Notes under the pieces: model-generated | The model's database searches: none | What the model was told of the DNA's origin: nothing | Seen by the model: only the letters and a program-made list of their open reading frames with translations | Assembly: GCA_006386115.1 (NCBI GenBank) | Contig: VFIW01000025.1 | Coordinates: 186,001 to 250,000 of the forward strand | Reading direction: 5' to 3' | DNA: 64,000 nt | Source of the DNA: Globisporangium splendens | Lineage: Eukaryota > Oomycota > Peronosporomycetes > Pythiales > Pythiaceae | Translations under genes and position numbers: made by a program | Part shown: positions 63,801-64,000 of the stretch, piece by piece | How positions within the stretch are numbered: position 1 is the first letter of the stretch | Layout of the letters: the number at the start of each line of letters is the position of its first letter

Positions 63801-64000
63801 ACCTGGGACACGACCTCCCACGCGATCGAGAGCGCCGACATCGCGAGGATGATGAGTGAGTACGTCGTGTACTGCTCGCTGAGCCAGATGAGTGCGCTGG
63901 CGACCTGGAAGAGGTAGAACGGATGCAGCACCTTGCGCAGCAGCACGTAGCGCCACGGCATGGGTGCGATGTTGATCTCGTTGAGGCCGTAGAGCGCGCC
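60872..64000 (-). CDS. P5B-type ATPase (ATP13A2/Ypk9-like), 5' part beyond window
   Basis: P-type transport ATPase, about 1042 residues visible; the frame stays open to the window edge, so the N-terminus is missing. Order: the P5B entry motif ([23 protein letters not shown]), an actuator domain with TLTGE, the membrane motif PPALPL in TM4 (P5 signature), the phosphorylation site FCFDKTGTL, the nucleotide-binding domain, the hinge [33 protein letters not shown], then TM5-TM10 including [18 protein letters not shown]. PPALP with the [11 protein letters not shown] block indicates P5B rather than the endoplasmic reticulum P5A group. Animal P5B pumps export polyamines from endolysosomes; substrate here is inferred. 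The C-terminal tail is long, acidic and low complexity (about 90 residues). No intron in the visible part. Confidence 0.92.
   Translation of the reverse strand, partial: [1042 protein letters not shown]

Noticed and set aside
1..64000. CRISPR arrays, prokaryotic operons, riboswitches, viral genes
   Set aside because: None seen: introns, eukaryotic gene families and initiator promoters mark the whole window as nuclear eukaryotic DNA.

Overview
The window looks like nuclear DNA of an oomycete (a filamentous stramenopile with flagellated zoospores). The evidence is: intron-poor genes with short GT-AG introns (roughly 55-185 bp) at close spacing; oomycete-type initiator promoters (GCTCATTYYNCAWTTTT-like) a few tens of bases upstream of several start codons; a clustered NRT2/nitrate reductase/nitrite reductase pathway; and cilium genes (CEP104, a WDR47-like protein). 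No bacterial, plasmid or viral features were seen. The species is not identifiable by eye.

Layout. 0-1.4 kb: a shortened GT71 (MNN1-like) mannosyltransferase paralogue. 3-12.7 kb: complete nitrate assimilation cluster, NRT2 transporter (-) divergent from NAD(P)H nitrate reductase (+), followed by siroheme nitrite reductase (+); TGACTCA-type sites occur upstream of all three. 14-18.4 kb: PA2G4/EBP1 homologue, then an eight-exon chromatin protein that I reconstruct as PWWP, DEK_C and three tandem TFIIS-N/LEDGF-IBD-like domains. 19-21 kb: repeat island with a decayed hAT transposase and a tRNA-derived SINE-like sequence. 21-38.5 kb: four full-length GT71 paralogues (one on -, then three in direct tandem on +), interrupted by a divergent ribosome-biogenesis pair, DHX37-type helicase (-) and Pescadillo (+). 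38.7-45 kb: RTF1 (Paf1 complex) with a long Ser-Gly repeat, divergent from CEP104. 45-51.6 kb: bZIP-like regulator divergent from a ten-exon BK/Slo-type potassium channel. 52.9-57 kb: an EGF-module membrane protein whose exons are all phase 1-1, and a WDR47-like WD40 protein with an unresolved 5' end. 57.3-58.6 kb: a fusion of a SAP30-like Sin3-binding domain with an ING-type PHD finger. 59.2-60.6 kb: an unrecognised three-exon gene. 60.9 kb to the window end: a P5B ATPase (ATP13A2-like) cut by the edge.

How the genes relate. The nitrate cluster is one pathway: uptake, nitrate to nitrite, nitrite to ammonium. The GT71 genes are a local paralogue family expected to elaborate glycoprotein mannans in the Golgi. 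Chromatin and transcription genes recur (PWWP/TND protein, RTF1, SAP30-PHD, bZIP). CEP104 and the WDR47-like protein point to flagellar biology. The strongest leads are the SAP30-PHD fusion, the PWWP-DEK_C-triple-TND scaffold, the shared bZIP-type motif in the nitrate cluster, and the GT71 expansion. All gene models were reasoned by eye from reading frames and splice signals; no alignment or database search was run.
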